DNA from: Pseudomonadota bacterium
GTDB taxonomy: Bacteria; Pseudomonadota; Gammaproteobacteria; Burkholderiales; Methylophilaceae
Direction: 5' to 3'
Assembly: GCA_029782295.1 (NCBI GenBank)
Contig: JAKOVB010000020.1
Span: 121,471 to 185,470, forward strand
Length of the DNA stretch: 64,000 nucleotides
The notes beneath the pieces were generated by a model, which was given only the letters and a program-made list of their open reading frames with translations, was not told where the DNA came from and ran no database searches. A program made the position numbers and the translations under genes. Below are positions 55,273 to 64,000 of this stretch, piece by piece. Numbering within the stretch: the stretch's first letter is position 1; each line of letters starts with the position of its first letter.

Positions 55273-57399
55273 TTACTGCTGTTCAGCAGGCGCAGCAGCC
55301 TCTTCCTGTCCCGGCTTCTCGATCAAAGCCTTCATGGACAGACGCACACGACCACGGTCATCCACTTCCAGCACCTTGACCTTGACCTGCTGACCTTCCT
55401 GCAGGAAGTCGGTCACTTTCTCCACGCGCTGATGCGCGATCTGGGAGATATGCACCAGACCATCCTTGCCGGGCAGCAGCGACACAATCGCACCGATGTC
55501 CAGCAGCTTCAGGACGGTCCCTTCATAGACCTGACCCACTTCGACTTCAGCCGTAATCTGCTCGATGCGCTTCTTCGCCTCTTCGCCAGCTTCTGCACTG
55601 GTGCAGCCGATCTTGATCGTGCCATCATCATCGATATCAATGGTGGTCCCGGTCTCTTCCGTCAGCGCGCGGATCACTGCACCACCCTTGCCGATCACGT
55701 CGCGGATCTTCTCCGGGTTGATCTTCATGGTGATGATGCGAGGTGCGTAAGCAGACATTTCCGTACGGGAGTGATCCAGCGCGCCCTTCATCAGGCCCAG
55801 AATGTGCATGCGGCCTTCCTTGGCCTGCGCCAGGGCAACCTTCATGATCTCGGCGGTGATGCCGGTGATCTTGATGTCCATCTGCAGCGCGGTAATACCA
55901 GCATCGGTACCCGCCACCTTGAAGTCCATGTCGCCCAGGTGATCTTCATCGCCCAGAATATCGGTCAACACGGCAAAGCGATTGCCTTCCTTGATCAGGC
56001 CCATAGCAATCCCTGCCACGTGCGCCTTCACGGGAACGCCCGCATCCATCAGCGCCAGACAGCCACCGCAGACGGAAGCCATGGAGCTGGAACCGTTGGA
56101 CTCGGTAATTTCGGACACCACACGCATGGTGTAGCCAAACTCTTCCTGCGTCGGCAGCACAGCGACCAGTGCGCGCTTGGCCAGACGTCCATGACCGATT
56201 TCGCGGCGCTTCGGTGTACCGACACGGCCGGTTTCACCCGTCGCATACGGCGGCATGTTGTAATGCAGCATGAAGCGGTCGGTATACTCGCCCTGCAGCG
56301 CGTCGATGATCTGCTCATCGCGGCCAGTGCCGAGCGTTGCGACCACCAGTGCCTGCGTTTCACCACGTGTGAACAGGGCAGAGCCGTGGGTACGCGGCAG
56401 CACGCCGGTACGGATGCTGATCGGACGAACGGTGCGGGTATCGCGACCATCGATACGCGGTTCACCATTCAGGATCTGGCTACGCACCACCTTGGCTTCC
56501 AGCGCGAACAGCGCATCCTTGACCTGGTTGGCAGCACCGGTATCCATGTCTTCGGTGATCATTTCGCCCAGCACACGGCTCTTGATTTCATCCAGCTTGC
56601 CGGAACGCGCCTGCTTGGACTTGATCTGGTAGGCGGCATTGATGTCGTCCCATGCCAGTGCATGCAGCTTCTCGACCATCGCCGTATTGGTTTCCGGCGG
56701 CGCCCAATCCCAGGGTTGCTTGCCGACTTCAGCAGCCAGCTCATTGATCATGTTGATCACGGCCTGCATTTGCTGGTGACCGTAGACCACAGAACCCAGC
56801 ATCACTTCTTCAGACAGTTGCTGTGCTTCAGATTCCACCATCAGCACGGCCTTGTCGGTCGCGGCAACCACCAGATCCAGCGCAGTTTCTGCGAGTTCGG
56901 ACTTGGTCGGGTTCAACACATATTCGCCGTTGATGTAACCCACACGGGCTGCACCAATCGGACCATAGAAAGGAATGCCAGAAATCGCCAGTGCTGCAGA
57001 TGCACCAATGATGGCAGGAATATCGGAATCAATTTCAGAATCGGAGGACATCACAGTCGCCACGATCTGCACTTCGTTGTAGAAGGCTTCCGGGAACAGC
57101 GGGCGCAGCGGACGGTCGATCAGACGGGACGTCAGCGTTTCCTTCTCTGAAGGGCGGCCTTCACGCTTGAAGAAACCGCCGGGGATTTTGCCGGCAGCAT
57201 AAGTACGCTCTTGATAATCAACCGTCAGCGGGAAGAAATCCTGCCCCGGCTTGACTTCGGTCTTGCCAACAACCGTCACCAGAACAACGGTGTCGTCCAG
57301 GCTTACTATCACGGCGCCATCGGCCTGACGGGCGATCTCGCCCGTTTCGAGCGTCAGCGTATGACGCCCGTATTGAATTGTTTTTTTGATTGCTTTCAC
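55273..57399 (-). CDS. pnp: Polynucleotide phosphorylase
   Basis: A 708-residue PNPase, the 3'-5' phosphorolytic exoribonuclease of the degradosome. Two RNase PH domains are separated by an all-alpha domain (first begins [17 protein letters not shown]; second has [18 protein letters not shown] [13 protein letters not shown]). KH ([22 protein letters not shown]) and S1 ([20 protein letters not shown]) domains follow, and the tail is Ala/Glu-rich. It follows rpsO, with a long hairpin in the gap, the classical site of PNPase autoregulation. Confidence 0.97.
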   Translation of the reverse strand: MKAIKKTIQYGRHTLTLETGEIARQADGAVIVSLDDTVVLVTVVGKTEVKPGQDFFPLTVDYQERTYAAGKIPGGFFKREGRPSEKETLTSRLIDRPLRPLFPEAFYNEVQIVATVMSSDSEIDSDIPAIIGASAALAISGIPFYGPIGAARVGYINGEYVLNPTKSELAETALDLVVAATDKAVLMVESEAQQLSEEVMLGSVVYGHQQMQAVINMINELAAEVGKQPWDWAPPETNTAMVEKLHALAWDDINAAYQIKSKQARSGKLDEIKSRVLGEMITEDMDTGAANQVKDALFALEAKVVRSQILNGEPRIDGRDTRTVRPISIRTGVLPRTHGSALFTRGETQALVVATLGTGRDEQIIDALQGEYTDRFMLHYNMPPYATGETGRVGTPKRREIGHGRLAKRALVAVLPTQEEFGYTMRVVSEITESNGSSSMASVCGGCLALMDAGVPVKAHVAGIAMGLIKEGNRFAVLTDILGDEDHLGDMDFKVAGTDAGITALQMDIKITGITAEIMKVALAQAKEGRMHILGLMKGALDHSRTEMSAYAPRIITMKINPEKIRDVIGKGGAVIRALTEETGTTIDIDDDGTIKIGCTSAEAGEEAKKRIEQITAEVEVGQVYEGTVLKLLDIGAIVSLLPGKDGLVHISQIAHQRVEKVTDFLQEGQQVKVKVLEVDDRGRVRLSMKALIEKPGQEEAAAPAEQQ

Positions 57400-57416
57400 G
57401 ACTTTGCGTCCTTTTA

Positions 57417-57470
57417 AATAAAAAATAAGCCGATAAGCGCCGCGTTACCGCATTGCTTTCGGCTTATTTC
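57417..57470 (-). terminator. rpsO-pnp intergenic hairpin / terminator
   Basis: On the minus strand AAATAAGCCG and CGGCTTATTT pair at the base of a larger stem and are followed by a T-rich stretch. It may terminate part of the rpsO transcripts and form the RNase III/PNPase regulatory structure of pnp. Confidence 0.7.
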
Positions 57471-57485
57471 ATGGGTACACCAGAA

Positions 57486-57755
57486 TTACTTGCGCAGACC
57501 GAGGCGTGCGATCAGGCTACGATAACGGTCGACGTTCTTGCGCTTCAGGTAGTCCAGCAGCTTGCGGCGCTGGCTGACCAGTGCGAGCAGACCACGACGG
57601 GAATGGTGATCCTTGGCGTGATCCTTGAAGTGACCAGTCAGGGTATTGATACGGCTGGTCAGCAGGGCAACCTGCACTTCCGGGGAACCGGTATCATTCG
57701 GTGCTTGTTGGTATTCGCCAACCAGTCGTGCTGTTTCAGCAGTCGTAATGGACAT
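57486..57755 (-). CDS. rpsO: 30S ribosomal protein S15
   Basis: An 89-residue S15: [39 protein letters not shown] and the C-terminal [12 protein letters not shown]. The ribosome site AGGAG precedes ATG 57755. It binds 16S rRNA and can regulate its own mRNA. Its own promoter sits just before the truB stop region. Confidence 0.98.
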   Translation of the reverse strand: MSITTAETARLVGEYQQAPNDTGSPEVQVALLTSRINTLTGHFKDHAKDHHSRRGLLALVSQRRKLLDYLKRKNVDRYRSLIARLGLRK

Positions 57756-57782
57756 TAGTATTCTCCTAATCTTGAACCGCGC

Positions 57783-57812
57783 ATTCTAACCTTAAATAAT
57801 ACAAATTAACAA
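57783..57812 (-). promoter_or_regulatory. rpsO promoter
   Basis: -35 TTGTTA (57807-57812), 18-bp spacer, -10 TAGAAT (57783-57788) on the minus strand, in the 74-bp gap between truB and rpsO. Confidence 0.7.
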
Positions 57813-57829
57813 GACGTTAATTGCAATTT

Positions 57830-58741
57830 TCAACTTACCTTGTCCTGCACCACCAGACGACGTGGCGCTATCTTTCCATCTGCATCCAGTTCACCCAACC
57901 CCAGGAAGCGGTCGGGCTCCTCGTACAAACGCAAATATCCTTCGGGAATCTTCCCTGATTTCCACACGGATTGCCCTCGTCCCAGATAATAGGCGCTCTC
58001 GCGATCGAGTATGATCGCAGGCAAATCCTTCACTAAAATATCCGCAGGCAACAGAGACGCATCGCGTTGCTCCATGGCCATGGACTCAATCTGCTCGACC
58101 GTGACGGCATCTTCCAAACGAAAACCGCCGGTCTCCAGCCTCCGGAGTTGCGTCAGGTGTGCTCCGCAACCCAGAGCCTTTCCGATATCCTCTGCCAGGG
58201 TGCGGATATAAGTGCCCTTGCTGCAGGACACCTTGATCACGGCCATGTGTCCGGTTAATTCTTCAAGCGCGATCTGGTGAATAGTCACCTCCCGGGCTGG
58301 CCGTTCGATCTCGACACCCGCGCGTGCGTATTCGTAGAGTGCTTTGCCTTGATGCTTGAGCGCGGAATGCATCGGTGGCACCTGAAGGATGTCCCCCATG
58401 AAGCCATGCATGACATGCTCCACTGACGACCATGTCACATTCACCGGACTGGTGCTGACAACCTCACCCTCGGTATCGCCGGTCGTGGTGGTAACACCGA
58501 GACACATGGTGGCGCGATAGGTTTTATCGGCATCTAGCAGAAAATGGGAGAATTTCGTCGCTTCGCCCAGGCAGATCGGCAACAATCCAGTTGCGAAGGG
58601 GTCCAGACTGCCGGTATGTCCGGCCTTCTCCGCCATATACAGCCGCTTGACCTGTTGCAGCGCCTGGTTGGATGAGAGCCCGACCGGCTTGTCCAGCAAA
58701 AGCACGCCGGTCACCGGACGCTTGATCCGCTTGAATTGCAC
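57830..58741 (-). CDS. truB: tRNA pseudouridine(55) synthase
   Basis: A 303-residue TruB that makes pseudouridine 55 in tRNA T-loops. Family blocks GVLLLDKPVGLSSN, the catalytic GHTGSLDPFATGLLP (Asp ~51), YRATMCLGVTTTTGD, CSKGTYIRTLAEDIG and the C-terminal PUA-like part (YEEPDRFLGLGELD) are visible. I start at GTG 58741, 13 nt after the rbfA stop; the longer ATG at 58792 would overlap rbfA by 38 nt and add non-family residues. Confidence 0.95.
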   Translation of the reverse strand: MQFKRIKRPVTGVLLLDKPVGLSSNQALQQVKRLYMAEKAGHTGSLDPFATGLLPICLGEATKFSHFLLDADKTYRATMCLGVTTTTGDTEGEVVSTSPVNVTWSSVEHVMHGFMGDILQVPPMHSALKHQGKALYEYARAGVEIERPAREVTIHQIALEELTGHMAVIKVSCSKGTYIRTLAEDIGKALGCGAHLTQLRRLETGGFRLEDAVTVEQIESMAMEQRDASLLPADILVKDLPAIILDRESAYYLGRGQSVWKSGKIPEGYLRLYEEPDRFLGLGELDADGKIAPRRLVVQDKVS

Positions 58742-58754
58742 TGGATAAACCCGA

Positions 58755-59117
58755 CTAGTCTTCGGAGGAAGACTTTTCCTGAGCGACAGCATCGTCGATC
58801 AGGCGCGACAAATGCATCCCGCGCTCGATCGATGCGTCATAAACGAAATGGAGTTGAGGCACGGTGCGTAACAGCATCCTTTGGGATAGCTGGCTACGCA
58901 GAAAGCCTGCTGCTTTCTCGAGCCCCTTGAGCAGTTCCGGAGGATTTTCCGGGGCACTGAAGTAGACCTTGGCGTGTGCCAGATCACCCGTCACCTCGAC
59001 TTCGGTGATGGTGACCTTGGACACGCGCGGGTCCTTGACCTCGAACTGAAGCAAATCAGCCAATTCACGCTGAATCTGTTCAGCCACGCGATGGTGGCGT
59101 GCAAACTCCTTGGCCAT
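58755..59117 (-). CDS. rbfA: 30S ribosome-binding factor A
   Basis: A 120-residue RbfA for 16S rRNA 5'-end maturation: [42 protein letters not shown] and LRTVPQLHFVYDASIERG. The ATG shares its first base with the infB stop (TAATG), so translation is coupled. It has a normal short Asp/Glu/Ser tail. Confidence 0.96.
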   Translation of the reverse strand: MAKEFARHHRVAEQIQRELADLLQFEVKDPRVSKVTITEVEVTGDLAHAKVYFSAPENPPELLKGLEKAAGFLRSQLSQRMLLRTVPQLHFVYDASIERGMHLSRLIDDAVAQEKSSSED

Positions 59118-61759
59118 TACAGGGTACGCGCCACTTCCACGACTTCGAAGACTTCGAGTTGGTCGCCCACTTCGATGTCGTTGAAGTTCTTGAGTGACAG
59201 ACCGCACTCGAAGCCGGCCCTGACCTCACGAACGTCATCCTTGAAACGCTTGAGCGAATCCAGCTCGCCCTGATGGACGACGACGTTGGAACGTAGCACA
59301 CGCACCGAGGAACCACGCTTGACGATACCGTCCAGCACGTAACATCCGGCGACTGCACCCACCTTGGAAATACGATAGACCTCGCGGATTTCCACCAGGC
59401 CAATCACGTTTTCCTTCTTTTCCGGGGACAGCATTCCGCCCAGCGCCGCCTTCACTTCATCAACAGCTTCGTAAATGATGTTGTAATAACGCACATCTAC
59501 CCCGGCGGATTCGGCCAGCTTGCGCGAACCTGCATCGGCACGGACGTTGAAACCGATCACGACAGCCTTGGATGCAGCCGCCAGATTGACATCAGACTCA
59601 CTGATGGCACCCACGCCGGTATGCAGAATGTTGACCTTGACCTCAGGCGTCGAGAGCTTCTGCAACGAAGTCGCCAGCGCTTCATACGAACCCTGTACAT
59701 CGGACTTGATGATGAGGGAAAGTGTCTTGACCTCGCCTTCGGCCATTTGCTCGAACATGTTTTCCAGCTTGGCAGCCTGCTGTTTCGCCAGCTTGACGTC
59801 ACGGAACTTGCCTTGGCGGAACAGCGCAATTTCCCGCGCCTTACGTTCGTCGTTCAGCACGATGACTTCTTCGCCCGCCATGGGCACATCGGAAAGACCG
59901 AGGATTTCCACTGGGATGGATGGTCCAGCTTCCTTCACATCCTTGCCAGCCTCATCCAGCATGGCACGGACGCGACCGAAAACGCTGCCAGCCAGCAGCA
60001 TGTCGCCACGCTTGAGCGTCCCGGATTGCACGAGGATGGTGGCCACCGGCCCACGCCCCTTATCCAGGCGGCCTTCGATCACCATGCCCTTCGCCGGCGT
60101 ATTCTTCGGCGCCTTCAGCTCGAGCACTTCTGCCTGCAGCAGCACGGCTTCCAGCAACTCGTCGATGCCCTGGCCAGTCTTGGCGGACACTTCACGGAAC
60201 ATCACATCGCCACCCCAGTCTTCCGGCACGACTTCATGACTCACCAGTTCCTGCTTCACGCGTTCAGCGTTGGCTTCGGGTTTGTCGATCTTGTTGACCG
60301 CGACGACAAGCGGTACACCTGCCGCCTTGGCATGATGAACCGCCTCAATGGTTTGGGGCATCACGCCGTCATCCGCAGCGACAACCAGGATGACCACGTC
60401 GGTCGCCTTGGCACCACGGGCACGCATGGCCGTAAAGGCCTCGTGACCCGGAGTATCCAGGAAAGTCACCATCCCACGCGGGGTTTCCACATGGTAGGCC
60501 CCGATATGCTGGGTAATCCCACCCGCTTCACCGGAAGCAACCCGGGTGCGGCGAATGTAGTCAAGCAAGGAAGTCTTGCCGTGGTCGACGTGACCCATGA
60601 CAGTTACGACAGGCGGCCTGGTTTCCTGAACCGCCTCTACATGCTGGTCGTCTTCCAGGAATGCATCCGGGTCGTTGGCCTCAGCGGCCTTGGCGATGTG
60701 ACCCATTTCCTCCACTACGATCAGCGCGGTTTCCTGATCCAGGACCTGATTGATGGTGACCATCATGCCCATTTTCATGAGCGCCTTGATCACTTCAGCC
60801 GCCTTGACGGACATTTTGTGGGCCAGATCGGCTACCGAGATCGTTTCCGGTACCAGCACTTCACGCACAACCGGCTCTGTCGGTGCAGAGAATGCATGCT
60901 TCTGGTCGCCAGTATCCTTATGTGACTTATTCTTGCCGCGGTTATCTCGCCAACCCTGACCAATACCGACATCACCACGTGTCTTTACGCCTCCACGCTT
61001 CTTGTCTCCACTCGCCCAGTCATCACGGCCCTTCTTACCCGGCTTTTCGTCTTCCTTCGCCTTGCCTTCCTTGCCAGCCGGCTTATGCAGCGTACCTTCG
61101 CTCAAGCTGGCAGGAGCCTTGGCGGCAGCCGCTTTTCGAGCCGCCTCTTCTTCCTGGCGCTTCTGGGCCATTTCCTGCTTCTTGCGCTGTTCCTCACTCT
61201 GCAGCGCAATCAACTCCGCCTGACGGCGCGCTTCTTTTTCGCGCAGGGCTAATTGTTCTGCACCCAACACCTCGGCACGTGATTTCGCCGGTTGAGGCTC
61301 TACAGCCGCTGGAGCAGGCGCTTCTGTCTTAACCTCTTCAACCACGACAGGTTCCGGTATTTCGATCTTGACTTCTTCGACTACAACCGGTGTTTCTACA
61401 ACAGGCTCCTGAATCGGCTCCTGCAAAGGTGTTGGTTCTTCAACCGGTGCTTCATTGACCAGGTCTCGCTTGACCAGTACACGCTTCTTGCGGACTTCTA
61501 CCTGAATAGTCCGCGCTTTTCCGCTACTGTCCGATTTCTTGATTTCCGTAACCTGCTTACGCATCAAGGTAATCTTGTTTTTCGGTGCCTCTGTACCATG
61601 CCCCTTGCGAAGATAATCCAACAGGGCAGTCTTATCCTGCTCGGTCAGGTTATCTGTTGGGGAAACCTTATTAACGCCGGCAGCCTTCAATTGCTCGATC
61701 AGCAATTCCGCCTGCAGTCCCAGTTCACTGGCAAATTGTGCCACGCTTGATAGTGCCAT
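59117..61759 (-). CDS. infB: Translation initiation factor IF-2
   Basis: An 880-residue IF-2. The N-terminal domain starts [14 protein letters not shown], followed by a long Ala/Glu/Lys/Arg-rich linker. The G domain has [13 protein letters not shown] (~388), [11 protein letters not shown] and NKIDKPEAN; domains II-IV follow (GYNIRADAGSR-type [12 protein letters not shown]). It delivers initiator tRNA. It sits between nusA and rbfA as in most proteobacteria. ATG 61759 is the family start; an upstream frame extension is not coding. Confidence 0.97.
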   Translation of the reverse strand: MALSSVAQFASELGLQAELLIEQLKAAGVNKVSPTDNLTEQDKTALLDYLRKGHGTEAPKNKITLMRKQVTEIKKSDSSGKARTIQVEVRKKRVLVKRDLVNEAPVEEPTPLQEPIQEPVVETPVVVEEVKIEIPEPVVVEEVKTEAPAPAAVEPQPAKSRAEVLGAEQLALREKEARRQAELIALQSEEQRKKQEMAQKRQEEEAARKAAAAKAPASLSEGTLHKPAGKEGKAKEDEKPGKKGRDDWASGDKKRGGVKTRGDVGIGQGWRDNRGKNKSHKDTGDQKHAFSAPTEPVVREVLVPETISVADLAHKMSVKAAEVIKALMKMGMMVTINQVLDQETALIVVEEMGHIAKAAEANDPDAFLEDDQHVEAVQETRPPVVTVMGHVDHGKTSLLDYIRRTRVASGEAGGITQHIGAYHVETPRGMVTFLDTPGHEAFTAMRARGAKATDVVILVVAADDGVMPQTIEAVHHAKAAGVPLVVAVNKIDKPEANAERVKQELVSHEVVPEDWGGDVMFREVSAKTGQGIDELLEAVLLQAEVLELKAPKNTPAKGMVIEGRLDKGRGPVATILVQSGTLKRGDMLLAGSVFGRVRAMLDEAGKDVKEAGPSIPVEILGLSDVPMAGEEVIVLNDERKAREIALFRQGKFRDVKLAKQQAAKLENMFEQMAEGEVKTLSLIIKSDVQGSYEALATSLQKLSTPEVKVNILHTGVGAISESDVNLAAASKAVVIGFNVRADAGSRKLAESAGVDVRYYNIIYEAVDEVKAALGGMLSPEKKENVIGLVEIREVYRISKVGAVAGCYVLDGIVKRGSSVRVLRSNVVVHQGELDSLKRFKDDVREVRAGFECGLSLKNFNDIEVGDQLEVFEVVEVARTL

Positions 61760-61793
61760 ACCGCTCTCCAATCCTTGTAACGGTTCGTGCCAA

Positions 61794-63266
61794 TCAGGCA
61801 AACCAGGGTGCGCGCGCCGTCATGATCAACTGCTTCGCACGTTCAGCATCGACGCCGGCCATATCCATGAGCTCATCCACGGCCAGATCGGCCAGATCCT
61901 CAACAGTTGATACACCCTTTGCAGCCAAAGCATGCGCAGTATCTGCATCCATTCCTTCCATCGCGAGAAGCTCCTCGGAGGCCTCTTCTACTTTTTCTTC
62001 CCGCGCAATCGCTTGCGTGAGCAGTGCATCACGTGCACGCTTGCGCAACTCGTTGATGGTGTCTTCGTCAAACGCTTCGATATCGGTCATTTCGGAAAGC
62101 GGCACATAGGCAATTTCTTCCAAAGTACCGAATCCTTCCTGAACCAGGATGTCGGCGACTTCTTCGTCCACATCCAGTTTTTCCATGAATAATTGTCGCG
62201 TGTTGGCGTATTCAGTCTCATGCTTCTGGGCAGATTCCTCTTCCGTCATGATATTGAGTGTCCACCCGGTCAACTCGGATGCAAGGCGGACATTCTGCCC
62301 ACTCTTGCCGATTGCCTGCGCCAGTTGCTCTTCATCGACGACAACATCCATGCTGTGCGCGTCCTCGTCGACAACGATACTGGACACTTCAGCCGGCGCC
62401 ATGGCATTGATGACAAACTGAGCAGGCTCCATGGACCACAACACGATGTCCACGCGTTCACCTGCCAACTCGCCAGTAACTGCCTGGACACGTGAACCTC
62501 TCATCCCGACGCAAGTACCGACCGGATCCAGACGCTGATCATTGGACTTGACTGCAATTTTCGAGCGGAGGCCAGGATCGCGCGCAGCAGATCTGATTTC
62601 CAGCAGGCCCTCTTCAATTTCAGGCACTTCAAGCTCGAACAGCTTAATCAGGAATTCCGGAGCAATTCTGGAAAGGATCAATTGTGGCCCACGACCACCA
62701 CGCTCAACGCGGAGAAGGTAAGCACGCACGCGATCGCCGACACGAAGGTTTTCCTTCGGAATCATCTGCTCGCGCGGCAACAACGCTTCTATACGACCGA
62801 CCTCGATAATCGCATTGCCCTTTTCCATGCGCTTGATCATGCCGGTCACGAGATGTTCACCTCGTGCAAGAAAATCATTCAGGACCTGCTCACGCTCAGC
62901 CTCACGCACCTTCTGCAGAATCACCTGCTTGGCTGCCTGCGCTCCGATACGACCGAATTCAACTGACTCAAGAGGCTCCTCGACAAAGTCACCTTCATTT
63001 AGAGACTCATCTCGCTGCTGTGCTTCAGTGACTGTAATCTGTGCTGCCGGATTTTCGATCAGATCATCAGCTGTGACTTGCCAGCGACGGAAGGATTGAT
63101 ATTCACCATTGTTACGGTCGATTTCGACGCGAACATCCACCTCTTCCTGGAACCGCTTCTTGGTTGCCGAAGCCAGCGCAAGCTCGAGCGCGGTAAAAAT
63201 TACGCTCTTTTCAACATTTTTTTCGTGCGCCAGTGCATCAACCAGCAATAAAATTTCGCGACTCAT
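61794..63266 (-). CDS. nusA: Transcription termination/antitermination factor NusA
   Basis: A 490-residue NusA: N-terminal polymerase-binding domain ([18 protein letters not shown]), S1 ([15 protein letters not shown]), two KH domains ([31 protein letters not shown]), and two C-terminal acidic repeats of about 50 residues, the second ending [14 protein letters not shown], as in gamma- and betaproteobacteria. It lies 15 nt after rimP. NusA is expected to regulate its own operon. Confidence 0.97.
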   Translation of the reverse strand: MSREILLLVDALAHEKNVEKSVIFTALELALASATKKRFQEEVDVRVEIDRNNGEYQSFRRWQVTADDLIENPAAQITVTEAQQRDESLNEGDFVEEPLESVEFGRIGAQAAKQVILQKVREAEREQVLNDFLARGEHLVTGMIKRMEKGNAIIEVGRIEALLPREQMIPKENLRVGDRVRAYLLRVERGGRGPQLILSRIAPEFLIKLFELEVPEIEEGLLEIRSAARDPGLRSKIAVKSNDQRLDPVGTCVGMRGSRVQAVTGELAGERVDIVLWSMEPAQFVINAMAPAEVSSIVVDEDAHSMDVVVDEEQLAQAIGKSGQNVRLASELTGWTLNIMTEEESAQKHETEYANTRQLFMEKLDVDEEVADILVQEGFGTLEEIAYVPLSEMTDIEAFDEDTINELRKRARDALLTQAIAREEKVEEASEELLAMEGMDADTAHALAAKGVSTVEDLADLAVDELMDMAGVDAERAKQLIMTARAPWFA

Positions 63267-63281
63267 CTTCACTACCTCCGG

Positions 63282-63716
63282 CTAAAATTCTGGAACCAAT
63301 CGTGCCTTATCGATGTTGCTAAGAGCAAATGATTGCTCAACAGCATCGACCTCAACACGAACATTCCCTTGTTCAATGCCACGCAATACGCCTACAAACT
63401 TTTTCTGGCCATCTAACGGAACGCGCAAACGGATTTGTACTTTGTTCCCAACAAATCGTTGAAAGTCTGCCTCTTTCTTCAGCACTCGATCCAAACCCGG
63501 TGAAGAAACTTCCAAGCGGTCATAATCAATATCGTGCTCGACAGCCAGAAGGTGTGATACATGCTCACTGACCAATGCACAATCATCAATGTTGATGCCA
63601 TCAGGCTTATCAATAAACAGCCTAAGCAATTTTCCACGATTGGAAACCTCCAGATCGACCATTTCATAGCCAATCTGGGACAATGAATGCGCCAGCAATG
63701 TCTCTAAATTCTGCAT
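63282..63716 (-). CDS. rimP: Ribosome maturation factor RimP
   Basis: A 144-residue RimP for 30S assembly: LETLLAHSLSQIGYEMVDLEV, KLLRLFIDKPDGINIDDC, VSSPGLDRVLKKEADFQRFVG and a C-terminal small beta domain. ATG 63716 is chosen as the family start. First gene of the rimP-nusA-infB-rbfA-truB-rpsO-pnp block. Confidence 0.96.
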   Translation of the reverse strand: MQNLETLLAHSLSQIGYEMVDLEVSNRGKLLRLFIDKPDGINIDDCALVSEHVSHLLAVEHDIDYDRLEVSSPGLDRVLKKEADFQRFVGNKVQIRLRVPLDGQKKFVGVLRGIEQGNVRVEVDAVEQSFALSNIDKARLVPEF

Positions 63717-63733
63717 TACCCTGGTTCCAGAAA

Positions 63734-63760
63734 CAAAAAATGGGCTCAAAGCCCATCAAA
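63734..63760 (-). terminator. Hairpin with T6 tract in the rimP leader
   Basis: On the minus strand ATGGGC, loop TTTGA, GCCCAT (63740-63756) is followed by TTTTTT. It lies between a TATAAT box and the rimP ATG. It may be a second terminator for the rRNA operon or an attenuator of rimP-nusA. Confidence 0.6.
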
Positions 63761-63766
63761 AACAGC

Positions 63767-63772
63767 ATTATA
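63767..63772 (-). promoter_or_regulatory. -10 element of the rimP-nusA-infB operon
   Basis: A perfect TATAAT on the minus strand. The -35 is poor at all spacings tried. A CCAATTC/GAATTGG dyad (63777-63793) overlaps the -35 region. Confidence 0.5.
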
Positions 63773-63803
63773 TCAACCAATTCAACGAATTGGTACAACA
63801 AAG

Positions 63804-63827
63804 CAAAAAGCCCTCCGAGGAGGGCTT
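63804..63827 (-). terminator. Rho-independent terminator of the rRNA operon
   Basis: On the minus strand AAGCCCTC and GAGGGCTT form an 8-bp stem with a CTCG loop, followed by TTTTTG. It is 34 nt beyond the 5S rRNA 3' end. Confidence 0.9.
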
Positions 63828-63860
63828 GATGCGGTCCACTTGGTAGTGGCGGTATAAGGA

Positions 63861-63976
63861 GCCTGGCAGTGACCTACTTTCGCATGCGAAGAGCATACTA
63901 TCATCGGCGCGGAGTCGTTTCACGGTCCTGTTCGAAATGGGAAGGGGTGGTTCCAACTCGCTATTGCCACCAGGCA
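63861..63976 (-). rRNA. rrf: 5S ribosomal RNA
   Basis: A complete 5S rRNA of about 116 nt. The ends TGCCTGG and CCAGGC pair. The conserved blocks CCATTTCGAACAGG (loop B/C), CCGATGATAGT and GAAAGTAGGTCACTGCCAGGC are present. It is the 3' end of an rRNA operon whose 23S gene lies beyond 64000. The last 24 bases of the window are 23S-5S spacer. Confidence 0.96.
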
Positions 63977-64000
63977 TAAACGGTACGAGCAGCGTAAATA

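Noticed and set aside
55255..57150. Open frame of 631 codons on the plus strand
   Set aside because: It is exactly antisense to pnp, its translation is low-complexity (His/Gln/Asp/Arg rich) and it has no recognisable domain or ribosome site.
59621..60925. Open frame of 434 codons on the plus strand
   Set aside because: Shadow of infB, which has all G-domain motifs in the opposite frame.

Overview
The window looks like the chromosome of a betaproteobacterium, most likely of the Nitrosomonadales / Thiobacillus-Sulfuricella type. Four things point there: a BtuM-type solitary vitamin B12 S-component, a rhd-tusA-dsrE2 sulfur-relay cluster, a CbbY-type sugar phosphatase of the Calvin-cycle kind, and 6S RNA placed next to zapA. 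Pyruvate:ferredoxin oxidoreductase implies anaerobic or microaerobic metabolism. The genus is inferred, not proven. Gene density is high, and I see no insertion sequence, integrase, prophage or CRISPR array.

Layout. 1-3140: end of ilvA, a lipocalin, an EVE protein, 6S RNA and zapA-zapB. 3213-11151: vitamin B12 region, with a cobalamin riboswitch, then btuB-btuM-cobO-cobU (+) facing cobT-cobS-cobC-cobQ (-). 11287-16348: tRNA-Phe, a small zinc-ribbon-like protein, and PFOR (nifJ) coupled to a dihydroorotate-dehydrogenase-like protein. 16561-20746: MASE1 hybrid kinase, djlA and a small exported protein. 20883-30887: a dense two-component island with two receivers, two related kinases (one lacking its sensor end), an HTH-receiver protein and a 1489-residue kinase with a periplasmic solute-binding domain. 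31086-39106: rhd-tusA-dsrE2, valS, a GIDE protein with an EF-hand, lemA, nfeD-stomatin and moeB.

38345-52599: a minus-strand operon of about 14 kb for an MSHA-like pilus or pseudopilus, headed by a sigma-54-type response regulator. It contains a secretin, an assembly ATPase with a c-di-GMP-binding type N-terminus, a platform protein, degenerate PilM/N- and PilO-like proteins and two unusual large pilin-like proteins. It ends in moeB. This is the best candidate here for an under-described system.

52696-64000: tRNA-Pro/Arg/His, folD, a CbbY-like phosphatase, dksA, then the classical rimP-nusA-infB-rbfA-truB-rpsO-pnp translation/RNA operon on the minus strand, and the 5S rRNA end of an rRNA operon. 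All start choices, promoters and RNA structures were read by eye, and none was tested by a search or folding program.
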